DNA from: Gammaproteobacteria bacterium
GTDB taxonomy: Bacteria > Pseudomonadota > Gammaproteobacteria > GRL18
Reading direction: 5' to 3'
Length of the DNA stretch: 64,000 nucleotides
NCBI GenBank assembly: GCA_016744995.1
Contig: JADGDG010000001.1
Span: 598,011-662,010 of the forward strand
The stretch's first letter is position 1; every line of letters begins with the position of its first letter. A program made the position numbers and the translations under genes. The notes below the pieces were generated by a model. It worked only from the letters and a program-made list of their open reading frames with translations. It was not told the origin of the DNA and made no database searches. Positions 1 through 7,912 of the stretch are shown here, piece by piece.

Positions 1-1
1 G

Positions 2-367
2 AATGAAATCAATAAAGCATCAATAACAGAAGCAGAACGTTTATTGACTACACAAAATAAGTCTTTTTGTTTATATATGATTGGCATCAACAATATTCAT
101 AACAATAAACGTCTTATAGCACCTCAACATTGTGGTGAAACAGTCAGTTCAGAAAGTCTTAAAACACCCAATACAATGGCCAGTCTTGTTAAAAAAATAT
201 TTTTTTCACCACCAAAAGACAGTGATGGCGATGGTATTTATGATCAACATGATCAATGTCCTGGAACAAAAAAAGAGACCTTAATCACATGGAATGGATG
301 TCCCAGAAATAGTAAAACCAGCAATCCTCGTTATCTGATCCTAAGCAGTCATTCTGAAACTGACTAA
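2..367 (+). CDS. C-terminal end of a surface protein with a thrombospondin type-3-like repeat (5' end outside window)
   Basis: The frame is open from the first bases of the window, so only the last 121 residues are present. The readable part has a Cys-containing stretch followed by an Asp-rich calcium-binding-like repeat (DSDGDGIYDQHDQCPGT), the type-3 repeat that usually links an N-terminal domain to an OmpA-type peptidoglycan-binding domain in outer membrane proteins. Here the protein stops about 30 residues after the repeat, so no OmpA domain follows. The stop codon abuts the next reading frame, and the next gene's chosen start lies 36 bases downstream, so it may share a transcript with the polysaccharide export genes. 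Surface location is inferred from the repeat type; the exact family cannot be fixed from this fragment. Confidence 0.6.
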   Translation, partial: NEINKASITEAERLLTTQNKSFCLYMIGINNIHNNKRLIAPQHCGETVSSESLKTPNTMASLVKKIFFSPPKDSDGDGIYDQHDQCPGTKKETLITWNGCPRNSKTSNPRYLILSSHSETD

Positions 368-403
368 ATGATGCCTTTAAAAAGAAGAAAAGAGAACAAG
401 AAC

Positions 404-3241
404 ATGAAAAAATCAAATATTATAAATCTTATCTCAGGCTCAATATTAATTTCGAGTCTTTTATTAAGTATTAATGTACAGTCTGCTGAACCACTCCCCC
501 TACTTGATTCATTATCTCTGGAGCAGCAAAAAATCTATCATCGGGCATCTCCATCCGGGCAGGATTTACAACCAGTATCACCCGAAGTTTCTCAACCTGT
601 ATCAACATTAGATACAGTAAGAATATTAAATTCAATACCCTCTGAACTTGAGAAAAATATTGCTGAAAAATTAACAACCATTTCTTTAGAAGAAAAAATT
701 CAAAAACAGGTTATTCAACCAAGGCTTGAACAATTTGGTTACGATCTTTTCAGCAATGTACCCACTACCTTTGTTCCTGTCACCAATATTCCTGTACCGC
801 CCGATTATACAATTGGCCCGGGAGATGCCATTGTGGTCCAGCTTTATGGGAAAACAAATGTCGAATACAAACTAATTGTCACCAGAGAAGGCAAGATACT
901 GGTGCCAAATATCGGTCCCGTTTTAGTCTCAGGACTGAGTTTCCAGGAAGTCAAAGAAAACCTGAAGAGTAAATTTGAAAAACAAATCTTTGGCACCCGG
1001 GCAGCCATTACAATAGGAGAAATAAGAACCATCAATATAATGATTGTTGGTGATGTGGTTAACCCCGGTCGCTATACAATTTCCGGACTCACTAATTTAA
1101 TGAATGCCCTATTAGTCAGCGGCGGTGTTAAACGTACTGGCAGCCTGAGAAATATTCAGCTTAAACGCAATGGCAAGATTATTTCCCACTTTGATTTGTA
1201 CAATGTATTACTTCATGGAAATACCCGTTCTGATACAAAACTGGCTCATGGTGATGTCATTTTTGTTCCTGCTATTGGTCAGACTGTCGGTGTCGGTGGT
1301 GATGTGCAGCGACCTGCTATTTATGAGTTTAAAGGTCAGGCTACTTTTTCAGAAATAATTAAACTGGCAGGTGGTTTGTTACCAACAGCATCATTAGAAT
1401 CATCACATATTGAGCGTATAAAAAATGGTCAATACCATACCCTTATCAGTCTGTCTGAAGTAACTAATAATGTACAGAATATTCGTATCAAGTCCGGAGA
1501 TCTTATCAGAATTTTCCCTGTAAAAGATTTAATTGATGATGTGATCCTGTTAAGTGGACATGCAACACAACCTGGCGGCTATCAATTTAAAAACAATATG
1601 CGGCTATCTGACATTCTCACATCATCAGCACAACTACAGCATAATGCCGATACACAATTTGCTATTTTGCGTCGGGAATTACGCCAGCAGCGCCGCATTG
1701 AATCCCGATATATTGATTTACAAAAAGTATTAAATAAACCTGGTTCTAAAGCCGATCTGAAATTAAAGCGCAGGGATGAAATCATTCTTTTTAATTTATC
1801 AGAAAACCGTGAAAAAAGAGTTTCCCGACTGGTTCATGATCTACGAGTTCAAAGCACACCTGAACACCCACCTATGGTTTTCAGCATCAAAGGTTATGTT
1901 AGAAACACCGGAACATTCCCCTTGCAATATGCAGCCCGTTTACTCGATATTTTAAAAGTTGCTGGCGGCATACAAGCTGGAACTGATTTAGCTTATGTAT
2001 TAATAGCCAGAAAAAAATATCCTGACAATAAACTTGAATTGTTCTCTCTGGATCTTAAAAAATCAAAAAAACACCCTTCCTCTGAGTGGAATCCGATTAT
2101 TCATCCTGAGGATATAATTTATATTTTTAACTCTAAAATGAATCGTGCAAAACTCATTGAATCTCACATTCAACAACTACAACAAGAAACTCCCTATGGT
2201 TCAGTAACACCTATTGTTTCTATTGATGGAAAAATTAACCACAAGGGAAACTACCCTCTTGAACCTGGAATGCGTGTTGCTCAATTAATTAAAGCAGCCG
2301 GTGGACTTAATGAATCATCCTATGGTATCAGTGCAGAGTTAACACGTTATAAAGTAATTGATGGACAACATCAAATTGCTGAACATCAATATATTGATCT
2401 TGATAAATTATTAAATAGCGATACTCAATCAAATATTATTCTTCAGGCTCACGACCACCTGACTATTCATAAAAAACCACAATGGCAGGATAAGAAATTT
2501 ATTGAACTTCTTGGTCAGGTTCGTTTTCCAGGAAAATATCCTATTAATAACAACGAAACTCTATGTAGTGTACTGCAGCGCGCCGGTGGTCTGACTAATA
2601 AAGCCTATCCCTTTGGCTCCGTGTTTACACGTCTTAGTGTTCAGAAAAAACAGCAACAATCCTTAGACAGAGTACAGGGAGAATTTGATGATTTATTGGT
2701 CAAATTACACTTGTCACCCTCTACAAATAATAATGAAAAAATGCCTGCTGATGAAGCAATGTACGAAATAAATTCAGTCATTAAACAATTAAAAACAGCA
2801 AAAGCATCAGGAAGAATGACAATTAATATGGATAAAATACGTCTATGTGATGAAGAGGCTGACATCTTGCTGGAAAACGGTGATCAATTAAACGTACCCG
2901 AGCTGGCTTATGAAATGTCTGTTTTTGGTGAAGTCTATCATTCTACAACCCATGTCTATAACAAAAATTATGGTAGTCAGGATTATATTGACCTCAGTGG
3001 TGGTGCAACCAAACTGGCCAATAATGCTCATGCTTACGTTATTCAGGCAAATGGTGAAGTCCTTTCTGTTCGTAAAAACAGCTGGTTTGGAACATGGAAA
3101 AATATTGAGCTCAAACCAGGTGCCAGCATTTATGTCCCAATTGAAATTGACCGAAGCAATAACAGGGAAACCTTACAAAGTTGGACACAAATTATCTTTC
3201 GCATGACCTTATCTGCTGCAGGTATGTCAGCCTTTTTATAA
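404..3241 (+). CDS. Large SLBB-domain polysaccharide export protein (Wza-like)
   Basis: This is a 945-residue periplasmic/outer-membrane export protein of the Wza superfamily, expected to form or feed the channel that exports capsule or exopolysaccharide. The ATG at 404 is chosen over 368 because it opens directly on a signal peptide (MKKSNIINLISGSILISSLL, cleavage near VQSA-EP). A Poly_export domain begins near residue 130 (PDYTIGPGDAIVVQLYG). I count about seven SLBB-like units after it, each with a pattern like PGxY followed by Lxx(A/S)GG. The protein is more than twice the length of E. coli Wza (about 380 residues), owing to the repeated SLBB units. It heads the run wzz-like, wzx-like, sulfotransferase on the same strand, which supports a role in polysaccharide export. 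Confidence 0.88.
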   Translation: MKKSNIINLISGSILISSLLLSINVQSAEPLPLLDSLSLEQQKIYHRASPSGQDLQPVSPEVSQPVSTLDTVRILNSIPSELEKNIAEKLTTISLEEKIQKQVIQPRLEQFGYDLFSNVPTTFVPVTNIPVPPDYTIGPGDAIVVQLYGKTNVEYKLIVTREGKILVPNIGPVLVSGLSFQEVKENLKSKFEKQIFGTRAAITIGEIRTINIMIVGDVVNPGRYTISGLTNLMNALLVSGGVKRTGSLRNIQLKRNGKIISHFDLYNVLLHGNTRSDTKLAHGDVIFVPAIGQTVGVGGDVQRPAIYEFKGQATFSEIIKLAGGLLPTASLESSHIERIKNGQYHTLISLSEVTNNVQNIRIKSGDLIRIFPVKDLIDDVILLSGHATQPGGYQFKNNMRLSDILTSSAQLQHNADTQFAILRRELRQQRRIESRYIDLQKVLNKPGSKADLKLKRRDEIILFNLSENREKRVSRLVHDLRVQSTPEHPPMVFSIKGYVRNTGTFPLQYAARLLDILKVAGGIQAGTDLAYVLIARKKYPDNKLELFSLDLKKSKKHPSSEWNPIIHPEDIIYIFNSKMNRAKLIESHIQQLQQETPYGSVTPIVSIDGKINHKGNYPLEPGMRVAQLIKAAGGLNESSYGISAELTRYKVIDGQHQIAEHQYIDLDKLLNSDTQSNIILQAHDHLTIHKKPQWQDKKFIELLGQVRFPGKYPINNNETLCSVLQRAGGLTNKAYPFGSVFTRLSVQKKQQQSLDRVQGEFDDLLVKLHLSPSTNNNEKMPADEAMYEINSVIKQLKTAKASGRMTINMDKIRLCDEEADILLENGDQLNVPELAYEMSVFGEVYHSTTHVYNKNYGSQDYIDLSGGATKLANNAHAYVIQANGEVLSVRKNSWFGTWKNIELKPGASIYVPIEIDRSNNRETLQSWTQIIFRMTLSAAGMSAFL

Positions 3242-3252
3242 AAACTGGAATT

Positions 3253-4194
3253 ATGATGTCAGAAATTAATAATCAAAATAATGACAACAATGTGATGTCA
3301 GGCATTATTGATGAGGAAATTGACCTTCTCGAATATGTCACGAAGATTTTAAATAATAAATATAGAATTTTCATTATTTCAATTTTCAGTGCAGTCATTG
3401 TGTATGGACTCACTCATTTTATGCCAGTTAAATACGAGTCTTTTGCACGCCTGGCAATGGTTGAGATTAATGAATTAGGGGGCGTCTCACCGGATAATCG
3501 ACGAGCCCCTGAAGCAATTACTTTGGTTGAACAAGATTTTATAACTCAAACAATCAATGATAATCATCAGGACAGGGTAATTGCTCGAATGCGTTCCAGT
3601 AAATTTACTTTGAAATTTATTAAAGACAATGAATTGCTACCCGTTATCTTTAATAAAAATTGGGACAAAGAAAGAAAACAATGGAAGGCTGATTTTGAAC
3701 CCAACTTAACATTGGCATCTGAAAAATTCAAACAAGAAATTTGCCGTATTCATCGCTACGAAGAAAATAATTTAATGATAGTCACCATAAAGTTAGGTGA
3801 TCCTCAACTTGCAGCAGTTATCGCAAATAAGTTTGTTAAGAATTTTAATCTATACCGTCGTACTTCAGACATGAATAGTGCCGACAAAAAAATTGCTTTC
3901 TTACGTAAAACACTGGAACAAACTGATTTTTTAGAAATGCAAAAATCTCTGTATCGGTTAATTGAAGCACAATTAGTTATAAAAATGCTCGCCAGCAGTA
4001 AAGAACAATATGCAGTAGAAATCCTTGACCCGGCAATCCCATCACTTTATAAATCAAGTCCGGCAAAAAAGAAGGTTACTGTTCTCACCTTTATCGGTGT
4101 TTTTATGCTTTGCATCATAATTATAATTGGTCAGGTTGTTTTTAAACGAATTAATGCATCAATAAGACTCTATAGGAAGAACCATAATGCCTGA
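3253..4194 (+). CDS. Chain-length determinant (Wzz-family) protein
   Basis: This is a Wzz-type inner membrane protein expected to set polysaccharide chain length or couple synthesis to the Wza-like exporter upstream. The start is placed at the ATG of a tandem ATGATG at 3253/3256, 11 bases after the exporter gene. Residues about 20-30 (EEIDLLEYVTKILNNK) match the usual Wzz N-terminus. A first membrane helix follows (residues about 35-55), then a periplasmic domain rich in charged helices, and a second helix near the C-terminus (VLTFIGVFMLCIIIIIGQVV). Its 313 residues are typical of Wzz and lack the C-terminal tyrosine kinase domain found in Wzc. The end overlaps the next gene by 8 bases, indicating one operon. 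Confidence 0.85.
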   Translation: MMSEINNQNNDNNVMSGIIDEEIDLLEYVTKILNNKYRIFIISIFSAVIVYGLTHFMPVKYESFARLAMVEINELGGVSPDNRRAPEAITLVEQDFITQTINDNHQDRVIARMRSSKFTLKFIKDNELLPVIFNKNWDKERKQWKADFEPNLTLASEKFKQEICRIHRYEENNLMIVTIKLGDPQLAAVIANKFVKNFNLYRRTSDMNSADKKIAFLRKTLEQTDFLEMQKSLYRLIEAQLVIKMLASSKEQYAVEILDPAIPSLYKSSPAKKKVTVLTFIGVFMLCIIIIIGQVVFKRINASIRLYRKNHNA

Positions 4195-5569
4195 GTATGA
4201 ACTTAAAATTAACTCACTGAAGCTAAATAAAGTCATCACTTCAAATAAATCTCAACGAGTATTTTTTGCTCTATTTTATCGAGGTATTGGTGTATTACTT
4301 CAATTTTCTGTCAATATTGTTATTGGTCAATTGTTTGGTGCGAGAGGAATGGGCATTTATCATATCTATTCAACCTGGATGGTCATGCTTGCTGATATAA
4401 CAAGTCTTGGCTTACCGGTTTATACTATGCGAAAAATTTCTGCTTATAAAAATAAACAACAATATCAGCACATCAAATTAGTATTAAACCAATATCTACT
4501 TTTGGGCCTGTTTTCATGTCTGATTGTTGCAACTCCTTTCATTTTTAATTCTCATGTGTTTTCAGAGTTTTTTCTTCAAGACATTGAAAATGCTTATATC
4601 CTTAAATACGCAGCCATAGCAGCAGTCCTGTTTTTGTCTATCCGTATAATTTCTGAAGCCCTTAAGGCTATTGGTTTTACCAATTTTGGTATTCTTTCTG
4701 AATCAGCCGCATTACCCTTTGGGATCCTGCTCACTATTGCCATATTTTATCAATTTTCAGCTGCTCTAAATACAGAAACATTATTGCTAATCCATATTTC
4801 AAATCTAATAGTGGTTGTCATATTTTTGTATTTTATCTGGTCAAAGCAGATCAAGGAAAAAATTAAGCAATGCATATTAGCTCCTCAGCAGATTAAAAGC
4901 CCCTATAGTTTAAGTTTAAGTTTAAGTTTAAGTTTAAATCGCTCCATGCTCTTCATATGGTGTACCATGATTATTAATATCTGGTTTACAAATTTACCTG
5001 TTTTTGTTTTACCTCAGCTTGCAAGCACTGAAGAAATTGGTTTGTTTGGTGCTGCGTTTCGCCTGGTCATGTTATCCACAACGATTTTGGTCAGTTTATC
5101 CGCATTATTTGGGCCTCGATTTGTCAGTTCTTTCAAAAACAATGATATTCAATCTCTGAAGCAGGAATTGCATCATTCTCAATGGTATTCACTGGCAGCC
5201 TATTTACCCTTTTTTATATTCTTTGTTATTTTTCCAGAAACAATTTTATCAGTCTTTGGTGAAGAATTTATTCAGGCAAAAGATATTCTTCTGATCCTGG
5301 CCATTGCTCAATTAATTAATTCAGCAACGGGTTTGGTCGGTTATTTTCTGATCATGATCCATTATGAAAAAAAGGAATTACTAATACTACTTTTTTCATT
5401 TTTTATTATGCTGCCATTAATGGTAATTCTCGGTAACACTTATGGCATTCTGGGTGTAACCATTGCCTATGCCATAGGGATTGCAATTAAAAACATCTCA
5501 TCATTAATTTTCGCACTTTATGTGTTGGAACAATTGAACAACAGAGGTAGTCACAATGAAGCAACTTGA
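4187..5569 (+). CDS. Polysaccharide flippase (Wzx/MATE-like)
   Basis: This 460-residue polytopic membrane protein has about 12-14 hydrophobic helices and the N-terminal pattern of polysaccharide transporters (GIGVLLQFSVNIVIGQLFGARGMGIYHI). It is expected to flip lipid-linked repeat units across the inner membrane. It overlaps the wzz-like gene by 8 bases and the following sulfotransferase by 14 bases. A hexanucleotide microsatellite lies inside the gene (4907-4936) and encodes five Ser-Leu pairs within a cytoplasmic or interfacial loop. The family call is confident; the substrate is unknown. Confidence 0.85.
   Translation: MPEYELKINSLKLNKVITSNKSQRVFFALFYRGIGVLLQFSVNIVIGQLFGARGMGIYHIYSTWMVMLADITSLGLPVYTMRKISAYKNKQQYQHIKLVLNQYLLLGLFSCLIVATPFIFNSHVFSEFFLQDIENAYILKYAAIAAVLFLSIRIISEALKAIGFTNFGILSESAALPFGILLTIAIFYQFSAALNTETLLLIHISNLIVVVIFLYFIWSKQIKEKIKQCILAPQQIKSPYSLSLSLSLSLNRSMLFIWCTMIINIWFTNLPVFVLPQLASTEEIGLFGAAFRLVMLSTTILVSLSALFGPRFVSSFKNNDIQSLKQELHHSQWYSLAAYLPFFIFFVIFPETILSVFGEEFIQAKDILLILAIAQLINSATGLVGYFLIMIHYEKKELLILLFSFFIMLPLMVILGNTYGILGVTIAYAIGIAIKNISSLIFALYVLEQLNNRGSHNEAT
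4907..4936 (+). repeat. In-frame hexanucleotide tandem repeat (AGTTTA)x5 inside the flippase gene
   Basis: Five exact copies of AGTTTA are in frame with the flippase gene and encode (Ser-Leu)5. Because the unit is two codons, slippage would add or remove dipeptides without causing a frameshift. Confidence 0.95.
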
Positions 5570-6482
5570 TTTTATTATAATAGGCGCACAAAAATCAGCC
5601 ACCACATCATTATTCAAATATCTCATTGAGCATCCTGACATTCATATGCCCAGTGACAAAGAAGCCCCTTTTTTTAGTGATTCAAAGCTTTATAAAAACG
5701 GTTGGCAGCAATTCACACAGCAATATTTTAAAGATATACCTGAAAATAAACTCTGGGGCACAGCCACGCCTCAATATATGGGTGATCCCAGAGCCGCTCA
5801 AAGAATTGCAAAGCAAAACCCAAATGCACGTCTGATTGCTATTTTACGCAATCCAATTGATCGTACTTATTCACATTACACAATGTCCGTTCGTCGTGAA
5901 ATAGAAACAAGAGATTTTGATAAAACAATCAATGATTTGCTAAATATTGAACATCTGGAAAAATATCGCAGGGAAACTCCGCCAGAACATGAACACGGTT
6001 ATACTGAATCAAAAAATAAAGACAATAATTTTTACTGTGTCTGGAGTGAGTATGGTCGAATTTTATCGCAATACAGAGAATATTTTCCTGCCGATCAGTT
6101 GTTAGTTTTATATATGGATGAATTGATGAACGATCCACAAAGCAGTCTTGATAAAGTAATCCATTTTCTTGGATTCAAAGCTTCATTTTCTCCTGACAAT
6201 TTAGGTAAAAAATATCATCAGGGAGGTAATCAAGTCATTATCCCGAATACCTGGAAAGAAATAATCAAACAAAATTTAATTTTTCGTTTTTTCTGGGATC
6301 GTATGCCATCACGAACACGTAAGAATATCAACTATTGGTATGAGCAATTTAATATACGTAAAAACAAAGAAATACAAGAGCCATCAAAAAATGCACGGAA
6401 ATTATTAAGTAAACATTTTTCATCTGATATTAAACAATTGGAATATTTAACTCATTCAGCCGTACCATGGTCTGAGTTTTAA
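5556..6482 (+). CDS. PAPS-dependent sulfotransferase
   Basis: This 308-residue cytoplasmic enzyme is predicted to transfer sulfate from PAPS to a carbohydrate. The N-terminal 5'-phosphosulfate loop is clear (IIGAQKSATTSLF, residues about 8-20), and the 3'-phosphate-binding segment follows (LRNPIDRTYSHY, near residues 95-106). Both are diagnostic of the heparan-sulfate/NodH-type sulfotransferase fold. The gene starts at an ATG that overlaps the flippase gene by 14 bases, preceded by AGAGG. As the last gene of the export operon it suggests the exported polysaccharide is sulfated. The acceptor cannot be told from the sequence. Confidence 0.88.
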   Translation: MKQLDFIIIGAQKSATTSLFKYLIEHPDIHMPSDKEAPFFSDSKLYKNGWQQFTQQYFKDIPENKLWGTATPQYMGDPRAAQRIAKQNPNARLIAILRNPIDRTYSHYTMSVRREIETRDFDKTINDLLNIEHLEKYRRETPPEHEHGYTESKNKDNNFYCVWSEYGRILSQYREYFPADQLLVLYMDELMNDPQSSLDKVIHFLGFKASFSPDNLGKKYHQGGNQVIIPNTWKEIIKQNLIFRFFWDRMPSRTRKNINYWYEQFNIRKNKEIQEPSKNARKLLSKHFSSDIKQLEYLTHSAVPWSEF

Positions 6483-6511
6483 AAATAGTTGTTTGTTTTT
6501 AGCAGTTTGAG

Positions 6512-6555
6512 TTATTTATTCTTTTCTTATCAATAAACAAGAAAAGAATAAATAA
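6512..6555 (+). terminator. Long AT-rich hairpin after the polysaccharide operon
   Basis: There is a perfect 17-bp inverted repeat (TTATTTATTCTTTTCTT and its complement) with a 10-base loop, starting about 30 bases after the sulfotransferase stop. No T-run follows, so intrinsic termination is not certain; the hairpin may protect the mRNA 3' end. A second, smaller stem (6658-6678, AACACTA/TAGTGTT) is followed by TTTTTTT and is a weak terminator candidate. Nothing else recognisable lies in 6483-6785. Confidence 0.5.
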
Positions 6556-6785
6556 GAAATCATAATAACGATTATATTAAGAGTCCTGTGCCTTTGTCGA
6601 ATGAAAGCACATTATTATATTGTGATTAAAGAATTAAATATCAATTTACTTTATAAAAACACTACTTTTAATAGTGTTATTAAAGTATTTTTTTGAATTA
6701 AAAAATCTTCAAATTAAATGACAAATTAACAAATACATCCTATTATTAAATAATAATAGTGACTTAATTATTAAGGATTACACTT

Positions 6786-7862
6786 TTGCCTTTTGCCCCA
6801 ATCACACTAATAGAAAAACCTGCAATTCTCATTGTTGATGATCGAAAAGCAAATATTCTTGCTTTGGAATCACTATTGGAAATTTGTGATGCCCAAATTT
6901 ATACAGCTTCTTCAGGAAATGAAGCATTGTCATTATTACTTGAACAATCTTTTTCTCTGGTGTTACTCGATGTGCAAATGCCTGGCATGGACGGCTTTGA
7001 AGTGGCAGAGATTATGCGTAGTAATCCACAAACCCAGTCAATCCCTATCATTTTTATTACAGCGATTAATACCGAAAAAGACCATATTTTTAAAGGTTAT
7101 GAATCAGGTGCAGTTGACTATCTGACAAAACCTATTGAGCCTGTTGTATTGAATAGTAAAGTTAATGTGTTTTTAGAATTATGGACTGAAAAAACCAAAC
7201 TTGTATCTGCACTTGCAGATCTTGAAAAAGCCAATGAAAAAATCAAGTTACAACATGATAATTTACAGGAACTGGCTATTCGTGATCATCTGACTGGACT
7301 TTTCCATCGACGCTGGTTTGATGAAGTCAGTATCAAAGAAGTAGCTCATTCGCTTCGACATAATATTCATTTATCAATTGCAATGATTGATATCGATTAT
7401 TTTAAGAAGGTCAATGATTCATATGGTCATAGTTCTGGAGATTTAGTGCTGATTGAGGTTGCCAAGATCCTTCTTGAGAGTATCCGTGAGGATGATACTT
7501 TATTTCGTTTTGGTGGAGAGGAGTTTGTCATTCTCTTTCCTCAAACCTACCATGCAGCTGCTGTTGATACCTGTGAACGTATTCGCCTTAATATTAAGAA
7601 ACACACATTCATTGATAAAAAAATTAATCTTAAATTAAGTGTTAGTATTGGTATCGCTGAGCTGCTTGAACTTGATGAACCAATTGTCAAAAATCTTATT
7701 GAGGAAGCAGATAAACAATTGTATCTGGCAAAAAATAATGGCCGTGATCAGGTAAGTTCCAGTTTACTGAAGACAGCACCTATTATGACACATAATTCAC
7801 CTTCTCAAAATAATACTGATACTAATAATTCAGAAAAAAGAGTCAGAAAAAATGCTGGATAA
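6786..7862 (+). CDS. Response regulator diguanylate cyclase (REC-GGDEF)
   Basis: This is a 358-residue two-domain protein. The receiver domain (residues about 12-130) has the acidic pair at D18/D19, the phospho-acceptor near D62 (LLDVQMPGMDG) and the conserved Lys in LTKP. A coiled linker leads to a GGDEF domain whose active site is GGEEF, with an RxxD product-inhibition site (REDD) just before it, so it should make c-di-GMP. The start is a TTG at 6786 preceded by AAGGA at good spacing; no ATG fits better. Its receiver is very similar to that of the REC-PAS-GGDEF-EAL protein at 12242, pointing to duplication. The hybrid kinase immediately downstream is the obvious candidate partner. Confidence 0.9.
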   Translation: MPFAPITLIEKPAILIVDDRKANILALESLLEICDAQIYTASSGNEALSLLLEQSFSLVLLDVQMPGMDGFEVAEIMRSNPQTQSIPIIFITAINTEKDHIFKGYESGAVDYLTKPIEPVVLNSKVNVFLELWTEKTKLVSALADLEKANEKIKLQHDNLQELAIRDHLTGLFHRRWFDEVSIKEVAHSLRHNIHLSIAMIDIDYFKKVNDSYGHSSGDLVLIEVAKILLESIREDDTLFRFGGEEFVILFPQTYHAAAVDTCERIRLNIKKHTFIDKKINLKLSVSIGIAELLELDEPIVKNLIEEADKQLYLAKNNGRDQVSSSLLKTAPIMTHNSPSQNNTDTNNSEKRVRKNAG

Positions 7863-7912
7863 ATCTCTGCTTTCAATATCACATATTCTATTGATGATTG
7901 AGAATAAATGTA

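Noticed and set aside
3181-3252. Longer Wzz reading frame from a TTG at 3181
   Set aside because: The extra 24 residues overlap the exporter gene and do not look like a Wzz N-terminus; ATGATG at 3253 is a better start.
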